Shown: piece after piece, positions 62,773 through 64,000 of the stretch
Layout: every line of letters starts with the position of its first letter
How positions within the stretch are numbered: position 1 is the stretch's first letter
Assembly (NCBI GenBank): GCA_031272405.1
Contig: JAISTW010000050.1
Span: 40,623 to 104,622, forward strand
Length of the DNA stretch: 64,000 nt
From: Desulfovibrio sp.
GTDB taxonomy: Bacteria; Desulfobacterota; Desulfovibrionia; Desulfovibrionales; Desulfovibrionaceae
Direction: 5' to 3'
Notes under the pieces: generated by a model
What the model was told of the DNA's origin: nothing
What the model saw: only the letters and a program-made list of their open reading frames with translations
Databases searched by the model: none
Position numbers and translations under genes: made by a program

Positions 62773-63513
62773 ATGTTTGTGTTGATGGGGCTGGCTTCCC
62801 TGTTTGTAAGCTTTCTTATCGGGGCTTGCGGCGTCGGCGGCGTATTGCTTATACCTTTTCTGGCGCTTTTCGGCCAACTTTCCACGCACCAGGCCATGGC
62901 TACCGCGCTGTTCAGTTTTTTTTTCGTCGGAGTCACGGTCACCTGTGTTTACCAGCGGCATGGCAGCATCCACTGGAAGACGACATTCCCCGTTCTGGCA
63001 GGCAGCCTGCTGAGCGGTTATCCCGGGGCCTGGCTTGGCGCGTTCCTTTCCGCCCGTATGCTTGATCTCATCCTTGCCGGCGTGATTATATTCTCCTGTC
63101 TGCCTTCTCTGAGAGCCCCCAAAAAAATTTGTTTCGCGCAACGGCTTGACGCGCGGGGGAATTTTTATCTTCTGTTCGGCATAGGTTTGTTCACCGGCTT
63201 TCTCTGCGGCATGACAGGGGCCGGCGGGGGCATAGTCTCCACCCCGGTCATGCTGCTTTTCGGCTACGCCGTCATGCCCAGCATCGGCACGGCTCAAGTG
63301 CTGCAATGCGTTGTCTCCATTTCCGGATCCGCCAGCAACTACAGCAACGGATATATTGTCTTTCCGCTGGTCTGGTGGGTAACGGCCTGGGAAGTGGCGG
63401 GCGTTGTTTTGGGGGCGCGTCTGGCCCACAGTCTGCCCACGGAAAAACTGAAATATTACGCGACAATCCTCTGTCTGGTCATCGGCGTTCTTATCGTCCT
63501 GCGCAGTCTTTGA
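62773..63513 (+). CDS. TauE/SafE family permease
   Basis: Eight-TM TauE/SafE pattern: SFLIGACGVGGVLLIPFL, GFLCGMTGAGGGIVSTPVML. Confidence 0.9.
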   Translation: MFVLMGLASLFVSFLIGACGVGGVLLIPFLALFGQLSTHQAMATALFSFFFVGVTVTCVYQRHGSIHWKTTFPVLAGSLLSGYPGAWLGAFLSARMLDLILAGVIIFSCLPSLRAPKKICFAQRLDARGNFYLLFGIGLFTGFLCGMTGAGGGIVSTPVMLLFGYAVMPSIGTAQVLQCVVSISGSASNYSNGYIVFPLVWWVTAWEVAGVVLGARLAHSLPTEKLKYYATILCLVIGVLIVLRSL

Positions 63514-63710
63514 GCCGGGCATGACGCTGCTTCGGCCTTGTCTGTCTTTCATATCTGCACTTTGAAGCACTCCGACAACGCCACGGCGAAACGGCTGTCC
63601 ATGACGTGAACAAGGAGAGGGTATAACTTATAGAGCAATTAACTCTAGAAATAATCTAGGTCGTGTTAACACAAATTGACAAGATTATATAAAGAGTATA
63701 ACTTGTTCTG

Positions 63711-64000
63711 ATGGAAATCACACATGAACAATATGAGAGAATTGCTGACTGTTTTCCACGCCAGAGGGGCAATGCCCACTTTGACAACCTCCAAGTGTTA
63801 AATGCGATTCTTTATGTCGCGGAACATGATGCAAATGGCGCGGACTTCCAAAACATTTCGGATGTTGGCACACCATTTACACTCGTATGAACCGTTGGAG
63901 CAAGAACGGCGTTCTTGATCGCATATTTGAACGTCTTCAACGCGAGCAAATTCTCCGCCTGAGAATAGAAGCGGTCTCTCTCGACAGTACGATTGTCAAA
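63711..64000 (+). pseudogene. IS5-type transposase N-terminal part, frameshifted near 63828 and truncated by the window end
   Basis: MEITHEQYERIADCFP..NAILYVAEH then, in the +1 frame, CKWRGLPKHFGCWHTIYTRMNRWSKNGVLDRIFERLQRE..SLDSTIVK. Confidence 0.78.

Overview
The window looks like a GC-rich, Desulfovibrionaceae-type genome. From 1 to about 44 kb it is mostly core genes: sdaA 3' end, M23 peptidase, OmpH, amidase, lepA, gap, GAF protein, bactofilin, rodA-mrdA-mreDCB, a glycan/lipid operon, tatA-like, ACT, EAL/HDOD, lysS, a 2-hydroxyacid dehydrogenase, pal-tolB-TonB_C-TolA-like-tolR-tolQ, hflC-hflK, a frameshifted MmeI/YeeA-like restriction-methyltransferase gene, and tsaB-rseP-dxr-cdsA-uppS-frr-pyrH. 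The region from 44.1 to 63.5 kb is a divergent sulfonate-catabolism island. Its minus-strand arm encodes a glycyl radical enzyme whose residues match isethionate sulfite-lyase IslA, its activase IslB, a PAS/AAA+/Fis sigma-54 activator and a beta-hydroxyacid-dehydrogenase-family reductase. Its plus-strand arm encodes a SsuABC/TauABC-like importer with two different permeases and two different ATPases, a metal-ligand-degenerate amidohydrolase, a PduS-like and a PduT-like protein, an EutT-like protein with a duplicated N-terminal module, a phosphotransacetylase, BMC-H and BMC-P shell proteins, an acylating aldehyde dehydrogenase and a TauE/SafE permease. The divergent intergenic region carries two sigma-54 promoters facing outward, three related 16-bp dyad-like sites and an inverted repeat around one promoter. 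The right edge contains an apparently frameshifted IS5-type transposase fragment. IslA microcompartments as such are known. The asymmetric importer, the degenerate amidohydrolase, the EutT-like fusion and the reductase choice are the less familiar parts. No database search was possible, so novelty is not verified.
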